Below, piece after piece: positions 25,681 to 34,663 of a DNA stretch of 64,000 nucleotides. The notes beneath the pieces were generated by a model. It did not search any database. It was given only the letters and a program-made list of their open reading frames with translations, and had not been told where the DNA came from. A program made the position numbers and the translations under genes. This DNA is from Streptomyces sp. MJM8645 (GTDB taxonomy: Bacteria > Actinomycetota > Actinomycetes > Streptomycetales > Streptomycetaceae): the NCBI RefSeq assembly GCF_001625365.1, contig NZ_LJJF01000001.1:4227001-4291000 (forward strand), written 5' to 3'. How positions within the stretch are numbered: position 1 is the first letter of the stretch; each line of letters opens with the position of its first letter.

Positions 25681-26145
25681 ATGGCCTCACTGAACGTCGG
25701 CTCGCTGGGCGAGTACATCCGCGAGCAGCGCCGGAACGCGCAGTACTCACTGCGCCAGCTGGCGGAGGCCGCAGGCGTGTCGAACCCGTACCTCAGCCAG
25801 ATCGAGCGCGGGTTGCGCAAGCCGAGCGCGGAGATCCTGCAGCAGATCGCGAAGGCGCTGCGGATCTCGGCGGAGACGCTGTACGTCCAGGCCGGGATCC
25901 TGGAGGAGCGGCGCGGTGAGGGCCTGGAGCTGCGGGCCTCGATCCTGGCCGATCCGCTGATCAACGAGCAGCAGAAGCAGGCGTTGCTCGCGGTCTACGA
26001 CGCCTTCCTGAAGGAGAACGCCGTTCAGCGGGGCGCGGTGGCCGAGCGGCCGCCCGCGGCCGGTACCGACACCGGCGTTCCACCAGCCTCCGGCCCGACG
26101 ACCGACGGCTCAGCCACCCAGAACACCCACCGGGAGGACCGGTAA
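25681..26145 (+). CDS. Xre-family DNA-binding protein (mycobacterial Rv0474-like)
   Basis: 154 residues. The helix-turn-helix occupies residues 10-66 (LGEYIREQRRNAQYSLRQLA, then AGVSNPYLSQIERG). Residues 66-115 are a helical segment (RASILADPLINEQQKQALL) and the rest is a disordered Pro/Thr tail. No ribosome site is visible; the leaderless promoter above fits. Two bases after its stop codon the HbhA-like gene begins, the same order as Rv0474-hbhA in mycobacteria. Probable autoregulator of this operon. Confidence 0.87.
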   Translation: MASLNVGSLGEYIREQRRNAQYSLRQLAEAAGVSNPYLSQIERGLRKPSAEILQQIAKALRISAETLYVQAGILEERRGEGLELRASILADPLINEQQKQALLAVYDAFLKENAVQRGAVAERPPAAGTDTGVPPASGPTTDGSATQNTHREDR

Positions 26146-26147
26146 GC

Positions 26148-26756
26148 ATGCCGATCACCGACGAGATCAAGAAGACCCTCAGCGACCCGACCCCGCTGTA
26201 CGCCATCGCCGGCGCCGGGGATCTCGCGTACGAGAAGCTGCGCGAGGTGCCGGGCCGGGTGGAGGCGCTCACCGCGGACCGCAAGGGCGCGCAGGAGAAG
26301 GCCACCGCCCGGTTCCAGGAGGCGCAGACGAAGCTGGCCGAGGCGCAGGCCAAGGTCACCGAGACCGTCACGACGCTCCCCGTCGACCTGCGGACCTTGC
26401 AGGAGCGGGCACAGGGCTTCGCCCTCCAGCAGGTCGGCCGCGCGGTCGAGCTGGCGGTGAAGGCCAAGGAGACGTACGACGAGCTGGCCGAGCGCGGCAA
26501 GGTCGTGGTGGACCGGGCCCGCCCGGGCGCGCCCGCCGGGCCGGGGCAGCCGGCCGAGGAATCGGAGCTCGCCAGGGCATCCGAGCCGGTCGAGGCCGAG
26601 CTGGTCGAGGACGACATCGACACCCTGGCCACCGACCCCCTGGCCGCCGACACCTCAGCCGCCGACACCCCGGCCACCGACACCTCGGCCGCCGACACCC
26701 GGCCCGCCCCGAAGAGGGCCGCCCGCGCCCGGAAGACCACCGACCGCGCGGAGTGA
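26148..26756 (+). CDS. HbhA-like helical protein without Lys-rich tail
   Basis: 202 residues. Residues 1-125 are an uninterrupted amphipathic coiled coil (YEKLREVPGRVEALTADRKG, QEKATARFQEAQTKLAEAQA) corresponding to the mycobacterial heparin-binding haemagglutinin. The C-terminal 60 residues differ: instead of KKAAPAK repeats it has Asp/Thr/Ala repeats (DPLAADTSAADTPATDTSAA) and ends in a short basic patch. It therefore probably lacks heparin binding and may serve a membrane or lipid-droplet/carbon-storage role as proposed for other actinobacterial HbhA homologues. GGGAGG ribosome site; likely cotranscribed with the Xre gene. Confidence 0.8.
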   Translation: MPITDEIKKTLSDPTPLYAIAGAGDLAYEKLREVPGRVEALTADRKGAQEKATARFQEAQTKLAEAQAKVTETVTTLPVDLRTLQERAQGFALQQVGRAVELAVKAKETYDELAERGKVVVDRARPGAPAGPGQPAEESELARASEPVEAELVEDDIDTLATDPLAADTSAADTPATDTSAADTRPAPKRAARARKTTDRAE

Positions 26757-26879
26757 GGGAAGGGCCGCCGGACGGGGCACATCCGGTGACCGCAGGACGT
26801 TGACAGGAGAGCGGACGGTCGACCGTGCCAGGATGGGCGGTGGCCGGAGCGCCGGAGGCGAGAGACAGAGGAGAGCGTG

Positions 26880-27230
26880 ATGGGCGGAGTGGCCCAGATT
26901 CTGGACTTGGCCTATCTGAACCCGATCTGGTGGCTGTCCGTCGCCATCCTGGGCTTCAAGCTGTTCGCCCTGGGCGACGCGGTCACCCGCCGTGAGGACG
27001 CCTACCGGGCGGCGGACAAGAAGACCAAGCCGTTCTGGCTGGCGATCCTGGCGATCGCCTTCGGCTGGGACCTGCTGTTCGGGGTGAACTTCTTCACCGG
27101 CATCGGGACGCTCGCCGGGCTGGTCGCGTCGATCGTCTACATGGTGGACGTGCGCCCGGCGATCCGGGAGCTGACCGGTGGTGGCGGCCGTGGCGGCCGC
27201 AGCAACACCGGTCCGTACGGCCCCTGGTAG
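26880..27230 (+). CDS. DUF2516 small membrane protein
   Basis: 116 residues with three hydrophobic helices (LNPIWWLSVAILGFKLFALG, FWLAILAIAFGWDLLFGVNF, IGTLAGLVASIVYMVDVRPA). This is the DUF2516 family found next to hbhA in actinobacteria (Rv0476 type). The ATG at 26880 is favoured over GTG 26877 because of spacing to GAGGAG. Function unknown; the conserved linkage suggests it works with the HbhA-like protein at the membrane. Confidence 0.85.
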   Translation: MGGVAQILDLAYLNPIWWLSVAILGFKLFALGDAVTRREDAYRAADKKTKPFWLAILAIAFGWDLLFGVNFFTGIGTLAGLVASIVYMVDVRPAIRELTGGGGRGGRSNTGPYGPW

Positions 27231-27269
27231 GCCGCGCGATCGGACGGCGATCGGGCAACGATCAGGCAA

Positions 27270-27312
27270 CGGCGAGGCCCGGGCGGGGAGTTCACCCGCC
27301 CGGGCCTCGCCG
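27270..27312. terminator. bidirectional terminator after DUF2516
   Basis: Perfect 18-bp stem (27270-27287 with 27295-27312), loop GAGTTCA, between the convergent DUF2516 and phosphatase genes. Confidence 0.65.
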
Positions 27313-27340
27313 TACCCGGCTCCAGTCGGCTCCGGCCGGC

Positions 27341-28831
27341 TCAGCCGAGGATCAGCTGCATCGGGTTGCGTTCCAGCAGCAGCACCGCGACGTCGTCCGT
27401 CAGCGCGCCGCCGTTCAGCTCCTCGACCTCGGCGATGGCGCTGTCGACGAGCCGGCCCCGGGTGAGCCCGGCGGACTGGTGGTCGCCGATGAGGTCGGCC
27501 AGCCCGTCCTGGCCGAGGCGGCGGGAGCCGGCCCCGACCCGGCCCTCGATCAGCCCGTCGGTGTAGAGCAACAACCGCCAGCCGGGCTGGAGTTCGAGCT
27601 GCTGGGCGGGCCACGCGGCCTGCCCGTCGTGGCACGGCAGCAGGCCGAGCGCCGGACCGGCGAGGTCGGCGGGCAGGGTGACCGGCTGGTGGTCGCGGCC
27701 GAGCAGCAGCGGCGCCGGGTGCCCGGCGAGGTAGAGCCGGGCAGGCTCGCCGGCGCCGAGCGAGTCGAGGCCGCCGCTGGCGCCGCCCGGCTCGATGACG
27801 AGCATGCAGAGCGTCGCGAAGATCTCGTCGCTGCGCCGCTCGTGTTCCAGCACGTGCTGGAGGGTGGTCAGCAGGGCCTCGCCGGTGAGGCCCGCGAAGA
27901 CGAGGGTGCGCCACGCTATCCGGAGGGCGACGCCGAGCGCGGCCTCGTCCGGGCCGTGGCCGCAGACGTCGCCGATCACGACGTGGACGGTGCCGTCGTC
28001 GGTGCGGACGGCGTCGTAGAAGTCGCCGCCGAGCAGGGCGCGGCGGCGGCCCGGGCGGTAGCGCCGGGTGAAGGAGAGGCCCGCGCCGTCGAGCAGCGGG
28101 GTGGGCAGCAGGTGGCGTTGGAGGCGGGCGTTCTCCTGGCCGCGCAGTTCGGCCTCGACGAGGCGGCGCTGCGACTCGTCGGCGCGCTTGCGCTCGACGG
28201 CGTAGCGCAGGGCGCGGCCCAGCAGCGGGCCGTCCGTCGCGTGCTTGATCAGGAAGTCCTGGGCGCCCGCGGCGACGGCGGCCGCGCCCAGTTCGGCGCC
28301 GGCCGCGTCGGTGAGCACCACGACCGCGGTGTGCGGGGCGCGGCGGAGCAGTTCGTGCAGGCCTTCGAGGCCGTCGGAGTCGTCGGACGGGTGCGGCAGG
28401 TCGGCGGGTGCGGCGAGGTCGAGCAGCACGCAGCTGAAATCGCTGCCGCGGGAGCGCCCGCGCCGACTGCCGGACGGGGACACGGCGAGCAGTTCGGTGG
28501 CCTGTTCCAGCCCGCGGGCCCAGTGGATCTCGATCGAGGTGCCGCTGTCGGCGACCGCCGCTTTGATCAGCTGGGCGTCGGAGGCGTCGTCCTCGATCAC
28601 CAGCAGTTTGAGCGGCGCGGTGCTGCTGGCGGCTGCGGTCGCGGCGGCGGGGGCCGAGGTGCGTCCGCTCTGGGGTCGGGGGTGCGGTATCGGGGGAGCG
28701 GCCGTCACCGGGCCGGCCGGCGTCGGGCCGGTCAGGGACGGGCGGTTGCGGGCATGGTCAACGGGGGCGCCGGCCTGGGCGCCCGACAGGCTCGTGGCAC
28801 CAGGTGCCCGCCCGTCTCCCGTTGCGGGCAT
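27341..28831 (-). CDS. receiver domain-PP2C (SpoIIE-type) serine phosphatase
   Basis: 496 residues, ATG at 28831 after GGGAGGA. Residues 1-72 are a disordered Pro/Ala tail. Residues 73-225 form a receiver domain: LLVIEDDASDAQLIK (acidic pocket), CVLLDLAAP (phosphoacceptor Asp), VVVLTDAAG and FLIKH (the conserved Lys). A coiled linker leads to a PP2C phosphatase (about 255-490) with GGDFYDAV, IGDVCGHGPDEAAL, YTDGLIEGR and LTDDVAVLLLE, which carry the metal-binding aspartates. This is the RsbU/RsbP layout for partner-switching control of anti-sigma antagonists. No sensor kinase or anti-sigma gene is adjacent, so its partners lie elsewhere. Confidence 0.9.
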   Translation of the reverse strand: MPATGDGRAPGATSLSGAQAGAPVDHARNRPSLTGPTPAGPVTAAPPIPHPRPQSGRTSAPAAATAAASSTAPLKLLVIEDDASDAQLIKAAVADSGTSIEIHWARGLEQATELLAVSPSGSRRGRSRGSDFSCVLLDLAAPADLPHPSDDSDGLEGLHELLRRAPHTAVVVLTDAAGAELGAAAVAAGAQDFLIKHATDGPLLGRALRYAVERKRADESQRRLVEAELRGQENARLQRHLLPTPLLDGAGLSFTRRYRPGRRRALLGGDFYDAVRTDDGTVHVVIGDVCGHGPDEAALGVALRIAWRTLVFAGLTGEALLTTLQHVLEHERRSDEIFATLCMLVIEPGGASGGLDSLGAGEPARLYLAGHPAPLLLGRDHQPVTLPADLAGPALGLLPCHDGQAAWPAQQLELQPGWRLLLYTDGLIEGRVGAGSRRLGQDGLADLIGDHQSAGLTRGRLVDSAIAEVEELNGGALTDDVAVLLLERNPMQLILG

Positions 28832-29285
28832 CGGTGGTTCCTCCCTTTCCCCGAGTGCGTAACGGTCAGCGCCCGTCCGCAGTGCCCGCCTGGCACCGTG
28901 CGCCGGGGAACTTCTCGCGACCATAACGTGATCTCCGGGGATTTCTCTGGCCGACCGGCGTCGTTGTGGTTTTTGCCACGCCGGTGGCGGTGCGGTGATC
29001 TGACTCGGACGACGGCTGGGATCCCCGTGTGGCGGGGAAGGAAAGGGGACGGGCGATGGTGACGCGGATCACCCTGGTCGAGGGTGATGTCGGGGGCCGC
29101 AGGTGGACGCCGTGGCGCCGGGCGGCGACGGCGTACGGGCGGGTCGTCCGGCGGCGTCCATGGTGACGTGATGGGGCGTCAACACGCCAGTGGTATTCGA
29201 TAACTCGTTCGAGTGAATGCGGCGAGTCGCTCACCCGCACCGGCCCCGGTCCGTGCCGGGCCGGCGACCCCGGCCGTGCGAACCG
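28832..29285. other. 454-bp intergenic region between two minus-strand genes
   Basis: Holds the upstream region of the phosphatase. A short inverted repeat ATCACCCT-GGTCG-AGGGTGAT lies at 29069-29089 inside a possible 36-codon ORF on the plus strand (below). I see no tRNA, repeat family or other structure. Confidence 0.4.
29056..29166 (+). CDS. possible 36-residue cationic small ORF
   Basis: ATG at 29056 preceded by AAAGGGG at a good distance; the peptide starts MVTRITLVEGDVGGRRWTPW and continues Arg-rich to TGA (29164-29166). It stands alone in a gap between minus-strand genes. Nothing is known about it; it may be chance, but ribosome site and clean frame justify listing. Confidence 0.25.
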   Translation: MVTRITLVEGDVGGRRWTPWRRAATAYGRVVRRRPW

Positions 29286-30116
29286 CTACGGCGCGAGCGC
29301 GCTCCACGGCACCGTGACCTCGCCCTGCCGCCACCGCCCGCGCGCGTCCACCAGCGGCCAGTCGCCCGCCAGCGCCGTGCAGGCCGCCACCCAGCGCTGC
29401 CGCGCCCCGAACGCCCCGTACGGCGCGGCCGCCGCCCAGGCCCGGTCGAAGTCGGCCAGGAAGGCGTGCACCGGCCGGCCCGGCACGTTGTGGTGGATCA
29501 GTGCCTTCGGCAGTCGTTCGGCGAGGTCGGAGGGCTGGCCGAGGCCGCCCAGCCGGGCCGCGAAGGTCACCGTCCGGGGCCCTTCCGGGCCGAGCGCGAC
29601 CCAGACGTGCCGCCGCCCGATCTCGTCGCAGGTGCCCTCCACCAGCAGCCCGTCCGGGGCCAGTCGGGCGCAGAGCCGCTCCCAGACCCCGGCCACCGCC
29701 GACTCGTCGTACTGCCGCAGCACGTTGGCGGCCCGGATCAGCTGGGCCGGCGCGCCGCCGTCCAGCGGGACCTCGAAGCCGCCGCGCCGGAAGGTGAGCA
29801 ACGGCGGTTCGGCGTACGGCAGCGCGGCCGCGACCCGCTCCGGCTCGATCTCGATCCCGACCACCCGGACGTCCGGGCGCACCGTGCGCAGCCGCCCGGC
29901 CAGTTCGACGGCCGTCCACGGCGCGGCGCCGTAGCCGAGGTCGACCGCCACCGGCGGGCGCCCGCCGGCGCGCAGCGTGCGGCCGAGGGTGTGGGCGATC
30001 CAGCGGTCCATCCGCCGCAGCCGATTGGTGTTGGTGGTGCCCCGGGTGACCGTCCCCACCGGCCGTCCGGTCCGCCCACGGGCGGGTGCGGTCGCGGAGT
30101 CGAAGGAGGCAGCCAT
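29286..30116 (-). CDS. class I SAM-dependent methyltransferase
   Basis: 276 residues from ATG 30116. The SAM-binding motif I is VAVDLGYGAAPWTAVELAGR (near residue 55-75) and an acidic residue after VVGIEIEPERV would bind the ribose. The first 35 residues are disordered and Arg-rich. A TACCCT -10 (30129-30124) ends seven bases before the ATG, so the message is probably leaderless. Substrate unknown. It is a frequent neighbour of mshA in Streptomyces and is divergent from it here. Confidence 0.82.
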   Translation of the reverse strand: MAASFDSATAPARGRTGRPVGTVTRGTTNTNRLRRMDRWIAHTLGRTLRAGGRPPVAVDLGYGAAPWTAVELAGRLRTVRPDVRVVGIEIEPERVAAALPYAEPPLLTFRRGGFEVPLDGGAPAQLIRAANVLRQYDESAVAGVWERLCARLAPDGLLVEGTCDEIGRRHVWVALGPEGPRTVTFAARLGGLGQPSDLAERLPKALIHHNVPGRPVHAFLADFDRAWAAAAPYGAFGARQRWVAACTALAGDWPLVDARGRWRQGEVTVPWSALAP

Positions 30117-30331
30117 GCCTGGAAGGGTAGTCGGGCCCGCGTCGGCACCGCTGTGACCTGGGACGTCACCCCGTCCGGCATCTCGTCCGCCGGAGCGGGA
30201 ATGCCGGACGCGGGCCGGGTGGTTGGCTGTCTGGTGGTGATGTGTGCCCGGGACGGGGCAGCGCACACCGGACAGCGGGCGGCCCGTGCGCGGGCCGCCG
30301 AGACGGGCCGCACAGAGGAGGCTTCAGCCAG

Positions 30332-31705
30332 GTGATCCAGCACCCCGTCCGTTCGGTACGCCGTGCCCAGCCCGCCGCGCCCGCGCGGGGCCGGCTCCAG
30401 TCGCTCGTCCCGGGCCGCCGCCGCCCGCGCCGGATAGCGATGCTGAGTGTCCACACCTCGCCGCTGCACCAGCCCGGCACGGGGGACGCCGGCGGGATGA
30501 ACGTCTACATCGTCGAGCTGGCCAAGCGCCTGGCCGCGCTCAACATCGAGGTCGAGGTGTTCACCCGGGCGATCTGCTCGGACGACGCCCCCACCGTCGA
30601 GCTGGCCCCCGGCGTGCTGGTCCGGCACGTCACCGCCGGCCCGTACGAGGGCCTGCTGAAGGAGGACCTGCCCGCCCAGCTGTGCGCCTTCACCCACGGG
30701 GTGCTGCGGACGGAGGCGGGCCACCGCCCCGGCCACTACGACCTGGTGCACTCGCACTACTGGCTCTCCGGGCAGGTCGGCTGGCTGGCCGCGCAGCGCT
30801 GGGGGGTGCCGCTGGTGCACACCATGCACACCATGGCGAAGGTCAAGAACGCCGCGCTGGCCGAGGGGGACACGCCCGAGCCCGCGGCCCGGGTGATCGG
30901 CGAGACCCAGGTGGTCGAGGCGGCCGACCGGCTGATCGCCAACACCACCGAGGAGGCCGCCGAGCTGGCGCTGCACTACGCCGCCCGGCCGGACCAGCTG
31001 GCCGTCGTCCACCCCGGCGTCAACCTGGACGTCTTCCGCCCCGGCGGGGCGTCGGAGCGGGCCGCCGCCCGGGCCCGGCTGGGCCTGCCGCAGGACGCGG
31101 CGGTGCTGCTCTTCGCGGGCCGGATCCAGCCGCTGAAGGCTCCGGACGTGCTGCTGCGGGCGGTCGCCGAGCTGCTGGCGCGCCGCCCGGGGCTGCGCGA
31201 GCACCTGCTGGTGCCGGTGGTCGGCGGTCCGTCCGGCACCGGACTGGCCCGGCCGGAGAGCCTGCATAAGCTCGCCGCCCAACTGGGCATCAGCGACGTG
31301 GTGCGGTTCCACCCGCCGGTCGGCCAGGCCGAGCTCGCGCAGTGGTACCGCGCGGCGACGGCGCTGGTGATGCCCTCGTACAGCGAGTCCTTCGGGCTGG
31401 TCGCGCTGGAGGCGCAGGCCTGCGGCACCCCGGTGGTGGCGGCCTCGGTCGGCGGCCTGCCGGTCGCGGTGCGGGACGGCGAGACGGGCACGCTGGTGCA
31501 CGGCCACGACCCGGTGGCCTGGGCGCACGCGCTGGAGCCGTACGTCACCGACCGGGCTCTGGTCGCCCGGCGCGGCGCGGCGGCGGCCCGGCACGCGGCC
31601 GGCTTCGGCTGGGACACCGCCGCGGCCGGCACCGCCGAGGTGTACGCCGGCAGCCTGGCCCGCCCGGCCGGCCGCTTGGCCGCCGCCCGGCGGCGGCTGG
31701 CCTGA
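30332..31705 (+). CDS. mshA: D-inositol-3-phosphate glycosyltransferase MshA
   Basis: First enzyme of mycothiol synthesis: transfers GlcNAc from UDP-GlcNAc to 1D-myo-inositol 3-phosphate. 457 residues, GTG at 30332 after AGGAGG. GT-B fold (GT4): SVHTSPLHQPGTGDAGGMNV is the family-specific N-terminal loop, HSHYWLSGQVGWL and VHTMHTMAKVKN the inositol-phosphate site, FAGRIQPLKAPDVLLRA the nucleotide-binding loop, and SYSESFGLVALEAQACGTPV the EX7E motif. The first 50 residues form an Arg/Pro-rich extension also seen in other Streptomyces MshA. Mycothiol is the main low-molecular-weight thiol of actinobacteria. Confidence 0.96.
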   Translation: MIQHPVRSVRRAQPAAPARGRLQSLVPGRRRPRRIAMLSVHTSPLHQPGTGDAGGMNVYIVELAKRLAALNIEVEVFTRAICSDDAPTVELAPGVLVRHVTAGPYEGLLKEDLPAQLCAFTHGVLRTEAGHRPGHYDLVHSHYWLSGQVGWLAAQRWGVPLVHTMHTMAKVKNAALAEGDTPEPAARVIGETQVVEAADRLIANTTEEAAELALHYAARPDQLAVVHPGVNLDVFRPGGASERAAARARLGLPQDAAVLLFAGRIQPLKAPDVLLRAVAELLARRPGLREHLLVPVVGGPSGTGLARPESLHKLAAQLGISDVVRFHPPVGQAELAQWYRAATALVMPSYSESFGLVALEAQACGTPVVAASVGGLPVAVRDGETGTLVHGHDPVAWAHALEPYVTDRALVARRGAAAARHAAGFGWDTAAAGTAEVYAGSLARPAGRLAAARRRLA

Positions 31706-31757
31706 CCGGGGCCTGATGCGGCCGGACCACGAGTCGGCTGCGGCCCGACCACGGCGG

Positions 31758-31790
31758 CCGGGGGCCCGCACCGCTGGTGCGCGCCCCCGG
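31758..31790 (+). terminator. terminator after mshA
   Basis: 15-bp stem (31758-31772 with 31776-31790), one mismatch, 3-nt loop. Confidence 0.5.
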
Positions 31791-31813
31791 TACCGCCGAG
31801 TAACGTCACCCCC

Positions 31814-32326
31814 ATGGCAACCCGCACCAAGGACGAGGCCCTGACCCTCCTGCGCACCGCCCTGGACGACGCCGGAGCGGCCTGGGAGCCCGCCGCCACC
31901 GACCCGTACACGCTGGTGGTGACGCTCCCGGGCACCCGCAAGCTGAGCATCGCCTGCGCGCTGCGGGTCGGCGACCACACCCTGTCGGTGAACGCCTTCG
32001 TGATCCGCCGACCGGACGAGAACCACGAGGCCGTCTACCGCTGGCTGCTGGAGCGCAACACCCGGCTGTACGGCGTCGCGTACGCGATCGACCCGCTCGG
32101 CGACGTCTACCTGGCCGGCCGCCTGCCCCTGGAGGCGCTCACCCCGGACGCCGTGGACCGGCTGCTCGGGACGGTGCTGGAGAACGCCGACGAGCCGTTC
32201 AACACCCTGCTGGAGCTGGGCTTCGCCTCGGCGATCCGGCGCGAGTGGGAGTGGCGGACCAAGCGCGGGGAGTCCACCCGCAACCTGGCCGCCTTCGCCC
32301 ACCTGGCCGCCCCGGCGGCCGACTGA
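31814..32326 (+). CDS. YbjN-domain protein
   Basis: 170 residues; YbjN/sensory-transduction-like fold, with LSIACALRVGDHTLSVNAFV and the helix pair VYRWLLERNTRLYGVAYAID typical of the family. The order mshA-YbjN-gpmA matches Rv0486-Rv0487-Rv0489 in mycobacteria. YbjN homologues resemble type III secretion chaperones structurally but their role is unclear. TAACGT (31801-31806) ends seven bases before the ATG: probable leaderless start. Confidence 0.87.
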   Translation: MATRTKDEALTLLRTALDDAGAAWEPAATDPYTLVVTLPGTRKLSIACALRVGDHTLSVNAFVIRRPDENHEAVYRWLLERNTRLYGVAYAIDPLGDVYLAGRLPLEALTPDAVDRLLGTVLENADEPFNTLLELGFASAIRREWEWRTKRGESTRNLAAFAHLAAPAAD

Positions 32327-32348
32327 CCCGGCAGCGGGGTGGGCGCCT

Positions 32349-33707
32349 TCAGATGCCCGCCGGAGCCTTCTCCTCGGGAGCGGGCACCGTCTCCTCCGTC
32401 ACCGTCACCTCGGTCACCGCGACCTCGGTCACTGCGGCCTCCGGCACCGCGACCTCCGTCACCGCCCCGGCGCGGCCCGCCGTCGCGTCCGTGCGCCGCC
32501 CGAGCACCACGTGCCCGGCCGCCGCGACCGTGCCGCAGACCCCGCACACGACCCAGAGCACCGCGGAGCCGGCGTACTGCAGCAGCAGACCGCCGATCGC
32601 CGGGCCGAGGAACGAGGCGAGCGACCAGGAGAGCGAGTAGACGCCCTGGTAGCGGCCGCGCGCGTGGGTCGGCGCCAGTTCGGCGACCAGGCCCATGATG
32701 GTCGGCGCGTTCAGGACCTCGCCGACCGTCCAGACCGCCACCGAGAGGGCGAACAGCCACGCGGACGACCCGGCCAGCGCCGCCAGCCCGAAGCCCCAGC
32801 CCGTGATCAGGCAGCTGGCTATCAGCATGGCGGTCCGGGAGCGGGTCTCCATCCACCGGGTGAGCGGGATCTGGAGCACCACGATCAGCAGCCCGTTCAG
32901 GCCGATGACCAGCCCGTACTCGGTGGAGCTGATGCCCGCGGCGCCCATGTCGACGGCCAGGGTGGTGCTGCCCTGCTGGAGGATCAGGGCGAGCAGCAGG
33001 TTGAGCCCGACGACGGCCATGAACCGCCCGTCCCGGAACACCGCGCCGAGGCCGACCGCCGGCTCGTCCGCCCCCTTCCCGTGCTGGGGTGAGTCCTGCG
33101 GCTTGGTCTCGGGGATCCGGATGAAGATCACCACCGCGCACACCAGCGTGGAGAGCGCGTCGAGCAGGAAGAGCGTGAGGTAGCCGTGGGTGGCGATCAG
33201 GCCGGCCACGGCGGCGGAGAGGCCGAAGCCGATGTTGATCGCCCAGTAGTTCAGCGAGTACGCGCGGACCCGGTCCTCGGCCGGGACGAGGTCGGCGATG
33301 ATCGCCGAGGTCGCGGGCCGGGTGGCGTTGTTGCAGAGGCCGACCAGGAAGGCCACCGTGGCGATCGCCACCTGGCCGTCCGTGAAGCCGAGGACGGCGG
33401 TGAACAGCGCGGTGCCGAGCTGGGCGGCGACCAGGGTCGGGCGTCGGCCGATCCGGTCGGTCAGCACGCCGGCGCCGATCGCGGCGACCGCCGAGCCGAG
33501 GCCGTAGAGGGAGGCCACCAGGCCCGCGTAGGAGGCCGAGTACCCCCGGTTGGTGGTCAGGTAGAGCGCGAGGAAGGTGAGCACGAAAGCGCCCAGCTTG
33601 TTCACCAGCGTGCTCACCCAGAGCCACCAGAATTCCCGTGGTAGCCCGCCCACCGTCTCCTGTATCAGCCTTCGGATCCGGGGGTTGGTGAACAGGGCGA
33701 CGGGCAT
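32349..33707 (-). CDS. MFS transporter with acidic Val-Thr-Glu repeat tail
   Basis: 452 residues, ATG 33707 with GGGAG upstream. Twelve hydrophobic helices; loop 2-3 signature GAGVLTDRIGRRPT. It belongs to the DHA1-like drug/metabolite exporters (MdtH-like). The last 45 residues are a cytoplasmic tail of near-tandem VTEVA/VTEET units (AVTEVAVPEAAVTEVAVTEV), acidic and probably disordered. It lies convergent to the YbjN gene and divergent from gpmA; this insertion is absent from the mycobacterial order. Substrate unknown. Confidence 0.88.
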   Translation of the reverse strand: MPVALFTNPRIRRLIQETVGGLPREFWWLWVSTLVNKLGAFVLTFLALYLTTNRGYSASYAGLVASLYGLGSAVAAIGAGVLTDRIGRRPTLVAAQLGTALFTAVLGFTDGQVAIATVAFLVGLCNNATRPATSAIIADLVPAEDRVRAYSLNYWAINIGFGLSAAVAGLIATHGYLTLFLLDALSTLVCAVVIFIRIPETKPQDSPQHGKGADEPAVGLGAVFRDGRFMAVVGLNLLLALILQQGSTTLAVDMGAAGISSTEYGLVIGLNGLLIVVLQIPLTRWMETRSRTAMLIASCLITGWGFGLAALAGSSAWLFALSVAVWTVGEVLNAPTIMGLVAELAPTHARGRYQGVYSLSWSLASFLGPAIGGLLLQYAGSAVLWVVCGVCGTVAAAGHVVLGRRTDATAGRAGAVTEVAVPEAAVTEVAVTEVTVTEETVPAPEEKAPAGI

Positions 33708-33856
33708 GTGGGGGGCTCCCGGGGCAGGCGTCCGCCGAGCGGCACGGGCAGGTCCGGTCAGCCGACGTATGTAAGTGTCAGATAGGCGGTGCACACATTA
33801 CACATCTGCCGTAGGTCCGGACCAGCGCTTTTCCTGCCTCCACTAAGCTGGGGGCC

Positions 33857-34615
33857 ATGGCTGACACGACGTACCGACTCATCCTGCTCCGCCACGGCGA
33901 GAGCCAGTGGAACCAGAAGAACCTGTTCACCGGTTGGGTCGACGTCGACCTCAACGAGAAGGGCGAGAAGGAGGCCGCGCGCGGTGGCGAGCTCCTGGCC
34001 GCCGAGGGCCTGTTCCCGGACGTGCTGCACACCTCGCTGCTCCGCCGTGCGATCCGCACCTCGCAGATCGCCCTGGACAAGGCCGACCGCCACTGGATCC
34101 CGGTCAGCCGCAGCTGGCGCCTGAACGAGCGACACTACGGTGCGCTCCAGGGCAAGGACAAGGCCCAGACCCTGGCCGAGTTCGGCGAGGAGCAGTTCCA
34201 GCTGTGGCGTCGCTCGTACGACACCCCGCCGCCGGTGCTGGCCGATGACGCCGAGTACTCGCAGGCCGGTGACGCCCGCTACGCGGACATCCCGAGCGAG
34301 CTGCGTCCGCGCACCGAGTGCCTGAAGGACGTCGTCGACCGGATGCTCCCGTACTGGTACGACGCCATCGTCCCGGACCTCGCCGCCGGCAAGACCGTCC
34401 TGGTCACCGCCCACGGAAACAGCCTGCGCGCGCTGGTCAAGCACCTCGACGGCATCTCCGACGAGGCCATTGCGGGCCTGAACATCCCGACCGGCATCCC
34501 GCTCGTGTACGAGCTCGACGCCGACTTCAAGCCCGTCACCAAGGGCGGCCGCTACCTCGACGCCGACGCCGCCGCCGCGGCCATCGAGGCGGTCAAGAAC
34601 CAGGGCAAGAAGTAA
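33857..34615 (+). CDS. gpmA: 2,3-bisphosphoglycerate-dependent phosphoglycerate mutase
   Basis: Interconverts 3- and 2-phosphoglycerate in glycolysis and gluconeogenesis. 252 residues; LILLRHGESQWNQKNLFTGW holds the phospho-acceptor His, and ERHYGALQGKDKAQ and TAHGNSLRALVKHL hold the second catalytic His and substrate-binding residues. The C-terminal extension ends in KNQGKK. TAAGCT (33844-33849) ends seven bases before the ATG, so it is probably leaderless, although a G run could serve as ribosome site. Confidence 0.96.
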   Translation: MADTTYRLILLRHGESQWNQKNLFTGWVDVDLNEKGEKEAARGGELLAAEGLFPDVLHTSLLRRAIRTSQIALDKADRHWIPVSRSWRLNERHYGALQGKDKAQTLAEFGEEQFQLWRRSYDTPPPVLADDAEYSQAGDARYADIPSELRPRTECLKDVVDRMLPYWYDAIVPDLAAGKTVLVTAHGNSLRALVKHLDGISDEAIAGLNIPTGIPLVYELDADFKPVTKGGRYLDADAAAAAIEAVKNQGKK

Positions 34616-34630
34616 GCCACTTGCCGACAC

Positions 34631-34663
34631 GGCCCCGCCTCCCGGTTCGCCGGGGGCGGGGCC
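34631..34663 (+). terminator. intrinsic terminator after gpmA
   Basis: GC stem 34631-34645 with 34650-34663 (one bulge), TTCG tetraloop, followed by TTCGTCGTTC. Confidence 0.7.
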
